Source of the DNA: Burkholderia cepacia GG4
GTDB lineage: Bacteria > Pseudomonadota > Gammaproteobacteria > Burkholderiales > Burkholderiaceae
DNA: 64,000 bases
Reading direction: 5' to 3'
NCBI RefSeq assembly: GCF_000292915.1
Contig: NC_018513.1
Location: 868,001-932,000 of the forward strand
Shown: one piece after another, positions 18,369 to 28,091 of the stretch
Layout of the letters: each line of letters starts with the position of its first letter
Position numbering within the stretch: the first letter of the stretch is position 1
Position numbers and translations under genes: made by a program
Notes under the pieces: generated by a model
Told to the model about the DNA's origin: nothing
What the model saw: only the letters and a program-made list of their open reading frames with translations
Databases searched by the model: none

Positions 18369-19124
18369 ATGCTCGCTCGATTGTCCGCCACCGACCGCTT
18401 CGCGCTGATCCAGGGCGCGCGCGATTATTCCCCGACATTGATGGCGATCCTGTCCTGGGGGCTCGTCACCGGCATCGCGATGAGCAAGTCGGTGATGACG
18501 CTCGGGCAGGCGAGCGCGATGTCGATCTTCGTCTACGCGGGTTCGTCGCAGCTCGCGGTGCTGCCGCTCCTCGTCGCGAAGCTGCCGATCTGGACGATCC
18601 TGCTCACGGCCGCGATGGTCAACATGCGGTTCGTGATCTTCAGCGCCGGGCTTGCTCCCCATTTTTCCTACCTGCCGCTGTGGCGGCGCCTCGCGATCGG
18701 CTATTTCAACGGCGACGTGATCTACCTGCTGTTCCAGAAACAGGGCTTCGCGTACGGCCACGTGCCGGGCAAGGAAGCGTATTTCTGGGGGATGGCGCTC
18801 GCGAGCTGGGCGTCGTGGCAGGCGTCGTCGCTCGCCGGCATCCTGCTCGCGAGCTTCTTTCCCGCGAGCTGGGGCCTCGAACTGGCCGGCACGCTCGCGC
18901 TGATCCCGATCATGGTGTCGGCGGTCGCGAACCGCTCGACGCTCGCAGCCGTCGCGGTCGCGGGCATCGTGTCGCTCATCGCATTCGACCTGCCGTACCG
19001 GCTTGCGCTGCCGATCGCGGTGCTGGCCGCGCTCGCGGCCGGCTGCACGGCCGATTTCTTCGTCGAACGCGCCGACTGGCGGCGCATCCGCACCGAAACC
19101 GTGCACGAAAAGGAAGTCGAATGA
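18369..19124 (+). CDS. azlC: AzlC-family branched-chain amino-acid exporter, large subunit
   Basis: AzlC with the small AzlD exports branched-chain amino acids or analogues. This 251-residue membrane protein shows the family start (FALIQGARDYSPTLMAILSWGLVTGIAMSKSVMTLGQA), about eight hydrophobic segments, and the conserved VYAGSSQLAVLPLL and NMRFVIFSAGLAPHF motifs. The ATG at 18369 is chosen over upstream in-frame codons because it gives the family N-terminus. The stop overlaps the azlD start (ATGA). It is divergent from ilvE, which fits a branched-chain amino-acid role. Exact substrate is inferred from family. Confidence 0.93.
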   Translation: MLARLSATDRFALIQGARDYSPTLMAILSWGLVTGIAMSKSVMTLGQASAMSIFVYAGSSQLAVLPLLVAKLPIWTILLTAAMVNMRFVIFSAGLAPHFSYLPLWRRLAIGYFNGDVIYLLFQKQGFAYGHVPGKEAYFWGMALASWASWQASSLAGILLASFFPASWGLELAGTLALIPIMVSAVANRSTLAAVAVAGIVSLIAFDLPYRLALPIAVLAALAAGCTADFFVERADWRRIRTETVHEKEVE

Positions 19125-19444
19125 GCGCGACGGAAATCTGGATCGTGATCGTCGGGATGACGATCGTCACGGCGGTCACGCGCGCGCTGTTCCTGATCGG
19201 CGGCGAGCGCACGGTGCTGCCCGAGCGCGCGCAGCGCGCGTTGCGCTACGCGCCGGCCGCCGCGCTCGTCGCGGTCGTGCTGCCCGACGTGCTCGAAACG
19301 CCGGCCGGGCTGTCGTTCGCGCTGTCCAACCATCCGTTCTACGCGGCGCTCGCCGGCCTCGGCTGGTTTTTGTGGCGGCGCAGCATGCTCGGCACGATCA
19401 TCGTCGGGATGCTCGTCTTCACCGTGCTGCGCCTGATCTTCTGA
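19121..19444 (+). CDS. azlD: AzlD-family small exporter subunit
   Basis: The 107-residue product has three to four hydrophobic helices and the AzlD marks IVIVGMTIVTAVTRALFLIGG and LPERAQRALRYAPAAALVAVVLPDVL. AzlD is required with AzlC for export. Its ATG overlaps the azlC stop codon by four bases, so translation is coupled. No terminator is obvious directly after it; a 280-bp gap precedes pgk. Confidence 0.93.
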   Translation: MSATEIWIVIVGMTIVTAVTRALFLIGGERTVLPERAQRALRYAPAAALVAVVLPDVLETPAGLSFALSNHPFYAALAGLGWFLWRRSMLGTIIVGMLVFTVLRLIF

Positions 19445-19491
19445 TTGACCACTGTTCAGGCCAGCCGGCCCTGAGCCGCTCGCGCACGCGC

Positions 19492-19510
19492 ATTGTTGCG
19501 TTGCAGCAAT
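19492..19510. promoter_or_regulatory. Imperfect inverted repeat ATTGTTGC-GTT-GCAGCAAT
   Basis: Arms match at 7 of 8 positions around a 3-nt centre. The inner 15-mer (19495-19509) is the reverse complement of the motif at 2596-2610 except for one base. It lies between azlD and pgk, about 75 bp before a TAGAAT (19585-19590) that could be a -10. It is a candidate operator. Confidence 0.4.
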
Positions 19511-19724
19511 ATATCGCTTGCCGCGCGCGATCCCAAATAGGCGGAATTCGCCGCCGCACGGGTCAGTCTGCCGGGTGGATCGGCTAGAATGCCCGTTCGA
19601 GATTTTTTACCCGTGCGCGTCATGCGAACCGCCAGCCACGGCCGCATCCGGCGCCCTTACGCGGCAGCCCGCGCACGTCCAGCGTGAACCCCCTTTCCCC
19701 ATCCACTACTTCAATCTGTTCAAC

Positions 19725-20921
19725 ATGAGCCAAGTCAAGCGTCTTACCGACCTGATCGCCGCCGGCCAGCTCGCCGGCAAGCGGGTGTTCATCCGCGCCG
19801 ACCTGAACGTCCCGCAGGACGATCACGGCAACATCACCGAAGACACGCGCGTGCGCGCGTCCGTGCCGGCCATCCAGGCCGCGCTCGACGCCGGCGCGGC
19901 CGTGATGGTCACGTCGCACCTCGGTCGTCCGACCGAAGGCGAATTCAAGCCGGAAGACTCGCTCGCGCCGGTCGCGACGCGCCTCGCCGAGCTGCTCGGC
20001 CGTGACGTGCCGCTCGTCTCGAACTGGGTCGAGAACGGCGTGAACGTCGCGCCGGGCCAGGTCGTGCTGCTCGAGAACTGCCGCGTGAACAAGGGCGAGA
20101 AGAAGAATTCGGACGAGCTCGCGCAGAAGATGGCGAAGCTCTGCGACGTGTACGTGAACGACGCGTTCGGCACCGCGCACCGCGCGGAAGCGACCACCCA
20201 CGGGATCGCGAAGTACGCGCCGGTCGCGTGCGCGGGCCCGCTGCTGGCCGCCGAACTCGACGCGCTCGGCAAGGCGCTCGGCAATCCGGCGCGTCCGCTG
20301 GTCGCGATCGTCGCCGGCTCGAAGGTGTCGACCAAGCTGACCATTCTCAAGTCGCTGGCCGGCAAGGTCGACCAGCTGATCGTCGGCGGCGGCATCGCGA
20401 ACACGTTCATGCTCGCGGCCGGCCTGTCGATCGGCAAGTCGCTCGCGGAAGCCGATCTCGTCGCGGAAGCGAAGGCGATTATCGACGAAGCGCGCGAGCG
20501 CGGCGCGTCGGTGCCGATCCCGACCGACGTCGTGACGGCCAAGGAATTCTCGCCGACGGCCACGGCCACGGTGAAGCAGGTCGCCGACATCGAAGCGGAC
20601 GACATGATCCTCGACATCGGCCCCGATACGGCCAAGGCGCTCGCGAGCCAGCTCGAGAAGGCCGGCACGATCGTGTGGAACGGCCCGGTCGGCGTGTTCG
20701 AGTTCGACCAGTTCGGCAACGGCACCAAGACGCTCGCAGAAGCCATCGCCAAATCGTCCGCGTTCTCGATCGCGGGTGGTGGCGACACGCTCGCGGCCAT
20801 CGCGAAGTACGGCATCCACGATCAGGTCAGCTACATCTCGACGGGCGGCGGCGCCTTCCTCGAGTTCCTCGAGGGGAAGAAGCTGCCGGCAGTGGAAGTG
20901 CTCGAAACGCGGGCGGCCTGA
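19725..20921 (+). CDS. pgk: Phosphoglycerate kinase
   Basis: Pgk converts 1,3-bisphosphoglycerate and ADP to 3-phosphoglycerate and ATP. The 398-residue product is standard. The N-domain has [14 protein letters not shown] and [12 protein letters not shown] with substrate-binding Asp, Asn and Arg residues; the hinge and C-domain contain [13 protein letters not shown] and [19 protein letters not shown], and it ends with the [13 protein letters not shown] nucleotide loop. The open frame reaches 19518, but [10 protein letters not shown] from the ATG at 19725 is the usual start. pyk follows 284 bp downstream with no terminator between them, so pgk-pyk is probably one unit. Confidence 0.98.
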   Translation: MSQVKRLTDLIAAGQLAGKRVFIRADLNVPQDDHGNITEDTRVRASVPAIQAALDAGAAVMVTSHLGRPTEGEFKPEDSLAPVATRLAELLGRDVPLVSNWVENGVNVAPGQVVLLENCRVNKGEKKNSDELAQKMAKLCDVYVNDAFGTAHRAEATTHGIAKYAPVACAGPLLAAELDALGKALGNPARPLVAIVAGSKVSTKLTILKSLAGKVDQLIVGGGIANTFMLAAGLSIGKSLAEADLVAEAKAIIDEARERGASVPIPTDVVTAKEFSPTATATVKQVADIEADDMILDIGPDTAKALASQLEKAGTIVWNGPVGVFEFDQFGNGTKTLAEAIAKSSAFSIAGGGDTLAAIAKYGIHDQVSYISTGGGAFLEFLEGKKLPAVEVLETRAA

Positions 20922-21205
20922 GCGTGGCGGCGCGCGCAGGGGTGACCAGGGCCGCGCGCTCCGCGAAGGCGGAGCAGCCGGCCGGCGCGGGCAAGCGCAA
21001 ACGCGCGCCCGCGCGGGCGAACTCAACCCCGCGCGCACCGGCGGCCGCCGGCGACGCGGCCGTGCAGCACCACGAGATTCAGAACAAAGCGATGCCGGGC
21101 GCAAGCACCGGCACGCCCCCCGGAACGGCCGCCGCTGGGCCCGCCGATTCCGGCTCTCGCAGCGTTTCACCCAGCGCATCCACCTTGATCCAGATGAGGA
21201 GTTTC
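20922..21205 (+). other. pgk-pyk spacer, open in the pyk frame
   Basis: The spacer has no stop codon in the pyk frame. A GTG at 20924, three bases after the pgk stop, would add 94 residues to Pyk, of which the first 50 are Ala, Lys and Arg rich (for example AGKRKRAPARANSTPRAPAA) with strongly GC-ending codons. The AGGAG at 21197 sits correctly for the ATG at 21206, so I treat this as spacer. It could also be a fused basic tail. Confidence 0.5.
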
Positions 21206-22642
21206 ATGCAGCGCGCCACCAAGATAGTCGCCACGATCGGCCCGGCTTCCAGTTCGCCGGAGATTCTGCTGCAGATGATGCAGGCGGGCCTCGACGTCGT
21301 GCGGCTCAATTTTTCGCACGGCACGGCCGACGATCACCGCCAGCGCGCCGAGATGGTGCGCGAGGCCGCCCGCAAGGTCGGCCGCGAGATCGCGATCATG
21401 GCCGACCTCCAGGGCCCGAAGATCCGGGTCGGCAAGTTCGAGAACGGCAAGACGACGCTCGTGCCCGGCCAGGCCTTCATCCTCGATGCTGGCTGCGAGC
21501 TCGGCAACGACGAGCGGGTCGGCCTCGACTACAAGGAACTGCCGCGCGACCTGAAGCCGGGCGACCTGCTGCTGCTGAACGACGGCCTGATCGTGCTGAT
21601 CGTCGAGCGCGTGCTCGGTGACGAGATCCACACGATCGTCAAGGTGGGCGGCGAGCTGTCGAACAACAAGGGGATCAACCGCCAGGGCGGCGGCCTGTCG
21701 GCGCCTGCGCTGACCGCGAAGGACATGGAGGACATCCGCACGGCGATGTCGCTCGGCGCGGATCTGGTCGCGGTGTCGTTCCCGAAGAATGCCACCGACA
21801 TGGAAATGGCGCGCCAGCTCGCGAACATCGCGGGCGCGCCGTACGGCATCAAGCCGAAGATGATCGCGAAGATCGAGCGCGCGGAGGCGATTCCGGCGCT
21901 GCAGAGCATCCTCGACGCGTCCGACGGCATCATGGTCGCGCGCGGCGACCTCGCGGTGGAAGTGGGCAACGCGGCCGTGCCGGCGCTGCAGAAGCGCATG
22001 ATCCGGATGGCGCGCGAGTCGAACAAGCTCGTGATCACCGCGACGCAGATGATGGAATCGATGATCCACGCACCCGTGCCGACCCGCGCGGAAGTGTCGG
22101 ACGTCGCGAACGCGGTGCTCGACGGCACCGATGCGGTGATGCTGTCGGCCGAGACGGCCGCCGGCAAGTATCCGGTCGTCACGATCGAAACGATGGCGGC
22201 CGTGTGCGTCGAGGCAGAAAAATCCGAGCACGTCGAACTCGACAAGGATTTCCTTGACCGCACGTTCACGCGGATCGACCAGTCGATCGCGATGGGCGCG
22301 CTGTTCACCGCCTATCACCTGGGCGCGAAGGCGATCGTCGCGCTGACCGAATCCGGCGCGACCGCGCTGTGGATGTCGCGTCACTACACGCACGTGCCGA
22401 TCTTCGCGCTGACGCCGCGCGTCGGCAGCGAGCGCACCATGGCGCTGTACCGCAACGTGACGCCGCTGCACGTCGACTTCAACAGCGACCGCGACTCGGC
22501 GTTGCAGGCAGCGCTCGAGATCGTCGTCAAGCAGGGCTACGTGCAGCACGGCGACATGGTCGTGCTGACCGTCGGCGAGCCGATGGGGCAGGCGGGCGGC
22601 ACCAACACGCTGAAGATCGTGCGGGTCGGCGAGCATTATTGA
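21206..22642 (+). CDS. pyk: Pyruvate kinase
   Basis: Pyk transfers phosphate from phosphoenolpyruvate to ADP, giving pyruvate and ATP. The 478-residue product has the full type: MQRATKIVATIGPASSSPEILLQMMQAGLDVVRLNFSHG, the catalytic MIAKIERAEAI with Lys and Glu for Mg/K binding, GIMVARGDLAVEVG, and the TATQMMESMI signature, followed by the C-terminal allosteric-type domain. AGGAG lies 5 nt before the ATG at 21206. Single glycolytic neighbours (pgk upstream, fbaA downstream) form a lower-glycolysis cluster. A hairpin terminator at 22718 follows. Confidence 0.98.
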   Translation: MQRATKIVATIGPASSSPEILLQMMQAGLDVVRLNFSHGTADDHRQRAEMVREAARKVGREIAIMADLQGPKIRVGKFENGKTTLVPGQAFILDAGCELGNDERVGLDYKELPRDLKPGDLLLLNDGLIVLIVERVLGDEIHTIVKVGGELSNNKGINRQGGGLSAPALTAKDMEDIRTAMSLGADLVAVSFPKNATDMEMARQLANIAGAPYGIKPKMIAKIERAEAIPALQSILDASDGIMVARGDLAVEVGNAAVPALQKRMIRMARESNKLVITATQMMESMIHAPVPTRAEVSDVANAVLDGTDAVMLSAETAAGKYPVVTIETMAAVCVEAEKSEHVELDKDFLDRTFTRIDQSIAMGALFTAYHLGAKAIVALTESGATALWMSRHYTHVPIFALTPRVGSERTMALYRNVTPLHVDFNSDRDSALQAALEIVVKQGYVQHGDMVVLTVGEPMGQAGGTNTLKIVRVGEHY

Positions 22643-22717
22643 GCGCCGGAGCGCACCGGGCCGGTCCGTTGACCGGTCCACCGGCCGCCCGAGCTGATCG
22701 GGCACCGATTATTTGTC

Positions 22718-22757
22718 GAAAGCCGCGTGGGGTCCGATGCCCCGCGCGGCTTTTTTT
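22718..22757 (+). terminator. Intrinsic terminator after pyk
   Basis: The stem AAAGCCGCGTGGGG pairs with CCCCGCGCGGCTTT (one mismatch) around TCCGATG and is followed by a run of seven T. Confidence 0.9.
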
Positions 22758-22954
22758 CTGTTTTTTGCCCGCATTGTGCCGTGCGAAGGTAACAAAATGC
22801 GAGTACGCGCCACCGGGCGGTCGGAATCGGAGGCGCTTCGCGATAAAATGCGGCTATTCGACGCTCAGCCGCGCCGTGCCGCCCCGGTTTCGACGGGGGG
22901 CGAGCGCCGCGCCGGCGTCAGGGCGCACCGGTTTTCATTCCAAGGAGTTCCACA

Positions 22955-24019
22955 ATGCCTCTCGTATCAATGCGTCAATTGCTGGACCACGCGGCAGAGC
23001 ACGGTTACGGCCTGCCGGCCTTCAACGTGAACAACCTGGAGCAGGTCCAGGCGATCATGGCGGCGGCGGACCAGGTCGGCGCGCCCGTGATCATGCAGGC
23101 ATCGGCCGGCGCGCGTAAGTACGCGGGCGAGCCGTTCCTGCGCCACTTGATCGAAGCGGCGGTCGAGTCGTATCCGCACATCCCGGTCGTGATGCACCAG
23201 GACCACGGCCAGTCGCCGGCGGTCTGCATGGGCGCGATCCGCAGCGGCTTCACCAGCGTGATGATGGACGGTTCGCTCGAAGCGGACGGCAAGACGGTCG
23301 CCTCGTACGAATACAACGTCGACGTGTCGCGCAAGGTCGTCGAGATGGCGCACTCGATCGGCGTGACGGTCGAAGCCGAACTCGGCGTGCTCGGCTCGCT
23401 CGAGACGATGAAGGGCGACAAGGAAGACGGCCACGGCGCGGAAGGCACGATGACCCGCGAGCAACTGCTGACCGATCCGGAGCAGGCAGCCGACTTCGTG
23501 AAGCTCACGCAGTGCGATGCGCTCGCGATCGCGATCGGCACGTCGCACGGCGCGTACAAGTTCTCGAAGAAGCCGACGGGCGACATCCTGTCGATCCAGC
23601 GCATCAAGGAAATCCACGCACGCATCCCGAACACGCACCTGGTGATGCACGGTTCGTCGTCGGTGCCGCAGGAACTGCTGGCCGAGATCCGCGAATTCGG
23701 CGGCGACATGAAGGAAACCTACGGCGTACCGGTCGAGGAAATCCAGGAAGGCATCAAGCACGGCGTGCGCAAGATCAACATCGACACCGACCTGCGTCTC
23801 GCGATCACCGGCGCGATCCGCCGCTACCTGTTCGAGAACCCGGGCAAGTTCGATCCGCGCGACTACCTGAAGCCCGCGCGCGAAGCGGCGAAGCAGGTGT
23901 GCGTCGACCGCTACCTCGCGTTCGGCTGCGAAGGCCAGGCCGCGAAGATCAAGCCGGTGTCGCTCGACAAGATCGCCGAACAGTACAAGTCCGGCGCGCT
24001 CGCGCAGGTCGTGCGCTGA
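22955..24019 (+). CDS. fbaA: Class II fructose-bisphosphate aldolase
   Basis: This zinc enzyme cleaves fructose 1,6-bisphosphate into dihydroxyacetone phosphate and glyceraldehyde 3-phosphate, and runs in reverse for gluconeogenesis. The 354-residue product shows [12 protein letters not shown], the catalytic/zinc motif HQDHG (Asp83, His84), the [11 protein letters not shown] loop and the [11 protein letters not shown] phosphate-binding segment. It is the longer Cbb/type B form. AAGGAG precedes the ATG. A TAAAAT at 22844-22849 could be a -10. It is transcribed separately from pyk because a terminator lies between them. Confidence 0.97.
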   Translation: MPLVSMRQLLDHAAEHGYGLPAFNVNNLEQVQAIMAAADQVGAPVIMQASAGARKYAGEPFLRHLIEAAVESYPHIPVVMHQDHGQSPAVCMGAIRSGFTSVMMDGSLEADGKTVASYEYNVDVSRKVVEMAHSIGVTVEAELGVLGSLETMKGDKEDGHGAEGTMTREQLLTDPEQAADFVKLTQCDALAIAIGTSHGAYKFSKKPTGDILSIQRIKEIHARIPNTHLVMHGSSSVPQELLAEIREFGGDMKETYGVPVEEIQEGIKHGVRKINIDTDLRLAITGAIRRYLFENPGKFDPRDYLKPAREAAKQVCVDRYLAFGCEGQAAKIKPVSLDKIAEQYKSGALAQVVR

Positions 24020-24034
24020 GACTGTAGTACGATT

Positions 24035-24100
24035 GCCCCGCCCGGTTTTGCCGCCGGGCCGGGGCTGACTGCCCCGGGGCCCGATCTGATCCGGCCCCGG
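24035..24100 (+). other. Mutually exclusive GC-rich stems upstream of purC
   Basis: Three stems share sequence: GCCCCGCCCGG (24035) can pair with CCGGGCCGGGGC (to 24065); GGGCCGGGGC (24056) can pair with GCCCCGGGGCCC (to 24082) around TGACT; and CCGGGGCC (24074) can pair with GGCCCCGG (24093-24100). Only one neighbour pairing can form at a time. This is directly visible; a regulatory role is inferred. Confidence 0.45.
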
Positions 24101-24181
24101 CAGCCGTTCCGTCCGGCCGAACGAGGGCCGGCCGGCAGCCACCGGGCATGATCGCCCGGCGGTTCGCCGACGCATTGCAAG

Positions 24182-24225
24182 ACCGCCGTTCCCGCCTGCC
24201 GCGGGGAACGGCGTTTCCCTTTTTG
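24182..24225 (+). terminator. Terminator-like hairpin just before purC
   Basis: GCCGTTCCC (24185-24193) pairs with GGGAACGGC (24204-24212), followed by GTTTCCCTTTTTG. It may end the fbaA transcript, but lies only about 27 nt before the purC ATG, leaving little room for a separate purC promoter downstream of it. An attenuator is the alternative. Confidence 0.75.
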
Positions 24226-24251
24226 TTTGGCTCCTTATCTGCGAAAAGACG

Positions 24252-25142
24252 ATGTCTACCCTTTACGAATCCACGCTCCGCTCGCTGCCGCTCCTCGGTC
24301 GCGGCAAGGTCCGCGACAACTACGCGGTCGGCAACGACAAGCTCCTGATCGTCACGACCGATCGCCTGTCGGCATTCGACGTGATCATGGGCGAGCCGAT
24401 TCCGAACAAGGGCCGCGTGCTGAACCAGATGGCCAACTTCTGGTTCGACAAGCTCGCGCACATCGTGCCGAACCACCTGACGGGCGACGCGCCGGAAGCG
24501 GTCGTCGCGGCCGACGAGGTCGAGCAGGTCAAGGGCCGCGGTGTGGTCGTCAAGCGCCTCGAGCCGATCATGATCGAGGCGGTCGTGCGCGGCTACCTGG
24601 CCGGCAGCGGCTGGAAGGAATACCAGGCGTCGGGCGCCGTGTGTGGCGTCCAGCTGCCGGAAGGCCTGCAGAACGCGCAGAAGCTGCCCGAGCCGATCTT
24701 CACGCCGGCCGCGAAGGCCGAGCTCGGCGAGCACGACGAGAACATCACGTTCGAGGAAACCGAGCGCCGCATCGGCACCGAGCTGGCCGCGACGATCCGC
24801 GACATCTCGATCAAGCTGTACAAGGAAGCGGCCGACTACGCGGCGACGCGCGGCATCATCATCGCCGACACGAAGTTCGAATTCGGCCTCGACAACCACG
24901 GCAAGCTGTACCTGATGGACGAAGTGCTGACGGCCGATTCGTCGCGCTTCTGGCCGGCCGACCAGTACCAGGTCGGTACCAACCCGCCGTCGTTCGACAA
25001 GCAGTTCGTGCGCGACTGGCTCGAGGCGCAGCCGTGGGGCAAGACCGCGCCGGCGCCGGCGCTGCCGGCCGACGTCGTCGAGAAGACGGCCGCGAAGTAC
25101 CAGGAAGCGCTCGAGCGCATCACCGGCCAGCCGCTTGCCTGA
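24252..25142 (+). CDS. purC: SAICAR synthase
   Basis: PurC joins aspartate to CAIR with ATP in purine synthesis. The 296-residue product shows the family start [44 protein letters not shown], the [27 protein letters not shown] segment and the ATP-site strand [29 protein letters not shown]. It is the longer form related to yeast Ade1. purE follows after 16 bp and purK after that, so purC-purE-purK-sua5 reads as one operon. A terminator-like hairpin sits between fbaA and this gene. Confidence 0.97.
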   Translation: MSTLYESTLRSLPLLGRGKVRDNYAVGNDKLLIVTTDRLSAFDVIMGEPIPNKGRVLNQMANFWFDKLAHIVPNHLTGDAPEAVVAADEVEQVKGRGVVVKRLEPIMIEAVVRGYLAGSGWKEYQASGAVCGVQLPEGLQNAQKLPEPIFTPAAKAELGEHDENITFEETERRIGTELAATIRDISIKLYKEAADYAATRGIIIADTKFEFGLDNHGKLYLMDEVLTADSSRFWPADQYQVGTNPPSFDKQFVRDWLEAQPWGKTAPAPALPADVVEKTAAKYQEALERITGQPLA

Positions 25143-25158
25143 GCGAGGAACGCACGAC

Positions 25159-25680
25159 ATGAGTGAAGTCCAGACCGCCCACACGCACAGCGCGCCGCTC
25201 GTCGGCGTGCTGATGGGTTCGAATTCCGACTGGGACGTGATGAAGAACGCGGTAGCGATCCTGCAGGAATTCGGCGTGCCGTACGAAGCGAAGGTGGTAT
25301 CCGCGCACCGGATGCCCGACGAGATGTTCGACTACGCGGAGAAGGCGCGCGAGCGCGGGCTGCGTGCGATCATCGCGGGCGCCGGCGGCGCCGCGCACCT
25401 GCCCGGCATGCTCGCCGCGAAGACCACGGTGCCGGTGCTCGGCGTGCCGGTCGCGAGCAAGTACCTGAAGGGCGTCGATTCGCTGCACTCGATCGTGCAG
25501 ATGCCGAAGGGCGTGCCGGTCGCGACGTTCGCGATCGGCGAGGCCGGCGCCGCGAATGCCGCGCTGTTCGCGGTGTCGATCCTGTCCGGCACGTCGGTCG
25601 ACTACGCGAACCGGCTCGCCGCGTTCCGCGTGCGCCAGAACGAAGCCGCGCACGCGATGGTGCTGCCGCCGCTGGCATGA
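25159..25680 (+). CDS. purE: N5-CAIR mutase (PurE)
   Basis: PurE moves the carboxylate of N5-CAIR to C4, giving CAIR for PurC. The 173-residue product has the class I signature [22 protein letters not shown], the catalytic [12 protein letters not shown] and the [16 protein letters not shown] glycine loop. The presence of purK directly downstream confirms the bacterial class I N5-CAIR route rather than direct AIR carboxylation. The first 14 residues (His and Ala rich) are an extension before the core. The gene is 16 bp after purC. Confidence 0.97.
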   Translation: MSEVQTAHTHSAPLVGVLMGSNSDWDVMKNAVAILQEFGVPYEAKVVSAHRMPDEMFDYAEKARERGLRAIIAGAGGAAHLPGMLAAKTTVPVLGVPVASKYLKGVDSLHSIVQMPKGVPVATFAIGEAGAANAALFAVSILSGTSVDYANRLAAFRVRQNEAAHAMVLPPLA

Positions 25681-25768
25681 CGGCGCACCGGCGGCCGCAC
25701 TGCCATTCCGGCGGCCGCCTGACCCTCCCCACTGCGGCGGGCAGCGCCCGCCGCGATCGACCACTGAC

Positions 25769-26965
25769 ATGACCGCAACTCCTGATTCCGTTTCCCCGAT
25801 CCTGCCCGGCGCGTGGCTGGGCATGGTCGGCGGTGGCCAGCTCGGCCGCATGTTCTGCTTTGCCGCCCAGTCGATGGGCTATCGCGTCGCCGTGCTCGAT
25901 CCCGATCCGACGAGCCCCGCCGGCACGGTCGCCGACCGCCACCTGCGCGCGGCCTACGACGACGAAGCCGCGCTGGCCGAACTGGCCGAACTGTGCGATG
26001 CCGTGTCGACGGAATTCGAGAACGTGCCGGCCGCGAGCCTCGATTTCCTCGCGCGCACGACGTTCGTCGCGCCGGCCGGCCGCTGCGTCGCGGTCGCGCA
26101 GGACCGGATCGCGGAGAAGCGTTTCATCGAGGCCTCGGGCGTGCCGGTCGCACCGCACGTCGTGATCGAATCGGCGGCGGCGCTCGCCGCGCTCGACGAT
26201 GCCGCGCTCGACGCGGTGCTGCCGGGCATCCTGAAGACGGCGCGCCTCGGCTACGACGGCAAGGGCCAGGTGCGCGTGAGCACCGCGCGGGAAGCGCGCG
26301 ACGCGCATGCGGCGCTCGGCGGCGTGCCGTGCGTGCTGGAAAAGCGCCTGCCGCTGAAATACGAAGTGTCCGCGCTGATCGCGCGCGGCGCGGACGGCCG
26401 CTCGGCCGCGTTCCCGCTCGCGCAGAACGCGCACCACAACGGCATCCTCGCGCTGACGATCGTGCCGGCGCCGGCCGCCGATGCCGCGCGCGTCGAGGAG
26501 GCGCAGCAGGCGGCCGTACGGATCGCCGATACGCTCGGCTACGTCGGCGTGCTGTGCGTCGAATTCTTCGTGCTGGAAGACGGCTCGTTCGTCGCGAACG
26601 AGATGGCACCGCGCCCGCACAACTCCGGCCACTACACGGTCGATGCGTGCGCAACGAGCCAGTTCGAGCAGCAGGTGCGCGCGATGACGCGCATGCCGCT
26701 CGGCAACCCGCGCCAGCACTCGCCGGCCGCGATGCTGAACATCCTTGGCGACGTGTGGTTCCCGAACGGTGCGGCGGCCGATGCCGTCACGCCGCCATGG
26801 GACACGGTCGCCGCGATGCCGGCCGCGCACCTGCACCTGTACGGCAAGGAAGAAGCGCGCGTCGGCCGCAAGATGGGCCACGTGAACTTCACGGCCGAGA
26901 CGTGCGACGAGGCCGTCGCCGCCGCCACCGCGTGCGCGCAGCTGCTGCGCGTGCCGCTCGACTGA
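25769..26965 (+). CDS. purK: N5-CAIR synthetase (PurK)
   Basis: PurK is an ATP-grasp enzyme that makes N5-CAIR from AIR, bicarbonate and ATP. The 398-residue product starts with the dinucleotide-like loop [31 protein letters not shown], carries the ATP-grasp core ([10 protein letters not shown] loop, [18 protein letters not shown]) and the metal-binding [26 protein letters not shown]. The ATG at 25769 follows purE by 88 bp. It feeds the PurE reaction. Nothing is missing from the active site. Confidence 0.97.
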   Translation: MTATPDSVSPILPGAWLGMVGGGQLGRMFCFAAQSMGYRVAVLDPDPTSPAGTVADRHLRAAYDDEAALAELAELCDAVSTEFENVPAASLDFLARTTFVAPAGRCVAVAQDRIAEKRFIEASGVPVAPHVVIESAAALAALDDAALDAVLPGILKTARLGYDGKGQVRVSTAREARDAHAALGGVPCVLEKRLPLKYEVSALIARGADGRSAAFPLAQNAHHNGILALTIVPAPAADAARVEEAQQAAVRIADTLGYVGVLCVEFFVLEDGSFVANEMAPRPHNSGHYTVDACATSQFEQQVRAMTRMPLGNPRQHSPAAMLNILGDVWFPNGAAADAVTPPWDTVAAMPAAHLHLYGKEEARVGRKMGHVNFTAETCDEAVAAATACAQLLRVPLD

Positions 26966-26975
26966 GGCGCCAGCC

Positions 26976-28004
26976 GTGTCCATCGATCTCCCGAACTCCG
27001 TGACGCCCGCGCAGATCGACGCGGCTGCCGCGCTGCTCGACGTGGGCCAGCTCGTCGCGTTCCCGACCGAAACCGTTTACGGGCTCGGTGGCGACGCGGC
27101 GAATCCCGAGGCCGTCGCGCGCATCTACGCGGCGAAAGGGCGCCCCGCGAACCATCCGGTGATCGTGCATCTGCCGCCCGGCGGCGATCCCGGCTACTGG
27201 GCCGACGACCTGCCGGCCGATGCGCTGGCGCTGATCGATGCATTCTGGCCCGGTCCGCTCACGCTGATCCTGAAGCGCCACGCGCGCATCCCCGACGCCG
27301 TGAGCGGCGGCCAGGATTCGGTCGGCCTGCGCTGCCCGTCGCATCCGGTCGCGCAGGCGCTGCTGGCCGCGTTCAGCGCGCGGCGCGGCGGCCACGGCGG
27401 CGTCGCTGCGCCGTCCGCGAACCGCTTCGGCCACGTGAGCCCGACCACCGCACAGCACGTGCGCGACGAATTCGGCGACACGGTGCACGTGCTCGACGGC
27501 GGCGCGTCCGAAGTCGGCATCGAATCGACGATCCTCGACCTGTCGCGCGGCTTCCCGGCGCTGCTGCGCCCGGGGCACGTGACGCCGCAGCAGATTGCCG
27601 ACGTGCTCGGCCGCGCGCCGCGCCTGCCCGACGGCAGCGACGCGACCGCGCCGCGCGCGTCCGGTACGCTGAAGGCCCATTACGCACCGCGCACGCCGCT
27701 TGCGCTGCTGCCGTTCGACGCACTCGAGCCGCTGCTGGCGGCCGCGCAGACCGACGGCGAACGCGTTGCGCTCGTCGCGCGCGCATCGCGCGCGGGGCGC
27801 TGGGCGCAGGCCGACGGCGTGCATTTCGTCGCGGCGCCGGAAGATCCGCAGGCGTATGCGCGCGACCTGTACGGCATGCTGCGCGCGCTCGACCGCGCGC
27901 AGGTCGCACGCATCCTCGTCGAGAAGCTGCCCGAGACCGTCGAGTGGATCGCGGTCAACGATCGTCTCGGCCGTGCGGCCGCGGCATTCGAAGCGCGCGA
28001 CTGA
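26976..28004 (+). CDS. L-threonylcarbamoyladenylate synthase (Sua5/TsaC type)
   Basis: This enzyme makes threonylcarbamoyl-AMP for the t6A modification at A37 of ANN-decoding tRNAs. The 342-residue protein is the long Sua5 form: a YrdC domain in residues 1-215 with LVAFPTETVYGLGGDA, the AAKGRPANHPVIVH motif and GLRCPSHP, followed by a Sua5 C-terminal domain beginning about HYAPRTPLALLPF. The start is GTG at 26976, 10 bp after the purK stop, with GGCGCCAGCC before it; no better ATG is seen. Location in a pur operon is probably only co-transcription. A bidirectional terminator follows. Confidence 0.94.
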   Translation: MSIDLPNSVTPAQIDAAAALLDVGQLVAFPTETVYGLGGDAANPEAVARIYAAKGRPANHPVIVHLPPGGDPGYWADDLPADALALIDAFWPGPLTLILKRHARIPDAVSGGQDSVGLRCPSHPVAQALLAAFSARRGGHGGVAAPSANRFGHVSPTTAQHVRDEFGDTVHVLDGGASEVGIESTILDLSRGFPALLRPGHVTPQQIADVLGRAPRLPDGSDATAPRASGTLKAHYAPRTPLALLPFDALEPLLAAAQTDGERVALVARASRAGRWAQADGVHFVAAPEDPQAYARDLYGMLRALDRAQVARILVEKLPETVEWIAVNDRLGRAAAAFEARD

Positions 28005-28033
28005 CACCGCCTGCCGCACTCGATCCGGAAATG

Positions 28034-28069
28034 AAAAACGCCCGACCGGCAAACCAGTCGGGCGTTTTC
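28034..28069. terminator. Bidirectional terminator between the Sua5-type gene and the GDSL gene
   Basis: AAAACGCCCGAC pairs with GTCGGGCGTTTT; A and T tracts on either side serve the two convergent genes. Confidence 0.88.
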
Positions 28070-28091
28070 GTTTGCGCGCGTGACCGGCGGC

